A stretch of DNA of 7,146 nucleotides, taken from Parvularculaceae bacterium UBA4496 (lineage in GTDB: Bacteria; Pseudomonadota; Alphaproteobacteria; Caulobacterales; Parvularculaceae). Within the stretch, counting starts at the first letter, position 1. The number at the start of each line of letters is the position of its first letter. Where the stretch lies: the NCBI GenBank assembly GCA_002388885.1, contig DGNI01000078.1, positions 14,898 to 22,043 of the forward strand, read 5' to 3'. This document shows positions 7,125-7,146 of the stretch, piece after piece. Below the pieces are notes generated by a model. It made no database searches, was not told where the DNA came from, and saw nothing but the letters and a program-made list of their open reading frames with translations. The translations under genes and the position numbers were made by a program.

Positions 7125-7146
7125 GGGCGGTTAGCTCAGCTGGTAG
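7125..7146 (+). tRNA. 5' end of a tRNA gene, cut by the window edge; probably tRNA-Val
   Basis: The last 22 bases read as a seven-base acceptor strand (GGGCGGT, 7125-7131), the conserved T8-A9, then the D-arm start GCTC with AGCTGGTAG, the usual bacterial tRNA beginning. The anticodon is outside the window. Valine is suggested by the GGGC acceptor and by my recollection that several alphaproteobacteria have tRNA-Val after lon-hup, but Lys or another isotype cannot be excluded. Confidence 0.8.

Noticed and set aside
6820..7134. 104-aa + strand frame overlapping HU and running almost to the tRNA
   Set aside because: It is out of frame with HU, runs through the HU terminator and into the tRNA, and is Arg/Pro/Ala-rich in the way of a shifted frame.

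Overview
The window looks like ordinary core chromosome from an alphaproteobacterium. The support is the order trigger factor - clpP - clpX - lon - HU - tRNA, the sequence style of ClpP (LVPMVVEQ...[19 protein letters not shown]), ClpX and HU, and a short PchB-like chorismate mutase of a kind I associate with that class. No finer placement is possible from this sequence. All genes lie on the + strand. There is no sign of mobile elements, CRISPR, phage or foreign base composition.

Layout. 1-1101 is the 3' part of tig (trigger factor), cut by the window edge and closed by a strong intrinsic terminator at 1137-1168. The region 1169-1383 is the clpP leader, holding a perfect RpoH-type -10 (CCCCATGT) inside an inverted repeat. 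clpP occupies 1384-2016 and clpX 2214-3497, with no terminator between them but a weak internal promoter candidate. clpX is closed by an intrinsic terminator at 3571-3606. lon (3739-6126) follows, with a good candidate heat-shock (RpoH) promoter at 3661-3689 and a foldable 5' leader. A long stem flanked by A- and T-tracts (6152-6196) separates lon from a small AroQ/PchB-family chorismate mutase gene (6224-6556). An HU-type nucleoid protein gene (6705-6977) with its own promoter candidate and terminator comes next, and the window ends inside the first 22 bases of a tRNA gene (7125-7146).

How the genes work together. Trigger factor meets nascent chains at the ribosome. ClpXP and Lon are the two main ATP-dependent proteases that remove misfolded and regulatory proteins. 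HU compacts DNA, and in other bacteria it is linked to Lon by position and as a substrate. The tig-clpP-clpX-lon-hup order is a long-conserved proteostasis block. Terminators after tig, clpX, lon and hup suggest that most genes are separate transcription units, with clpP-clpX the likeliest co-transcribed pair. The chorismate mutase between lon and hup is the one member with an unrelated (aromatic metabolism) role.

I did not find an undescribed system. The observations most worth a second look are regulatory (the lon leader and promoter, the clpP leader, a possibly leaderless chorismate mutase) and one active-site substitution in the chorismate mutase.
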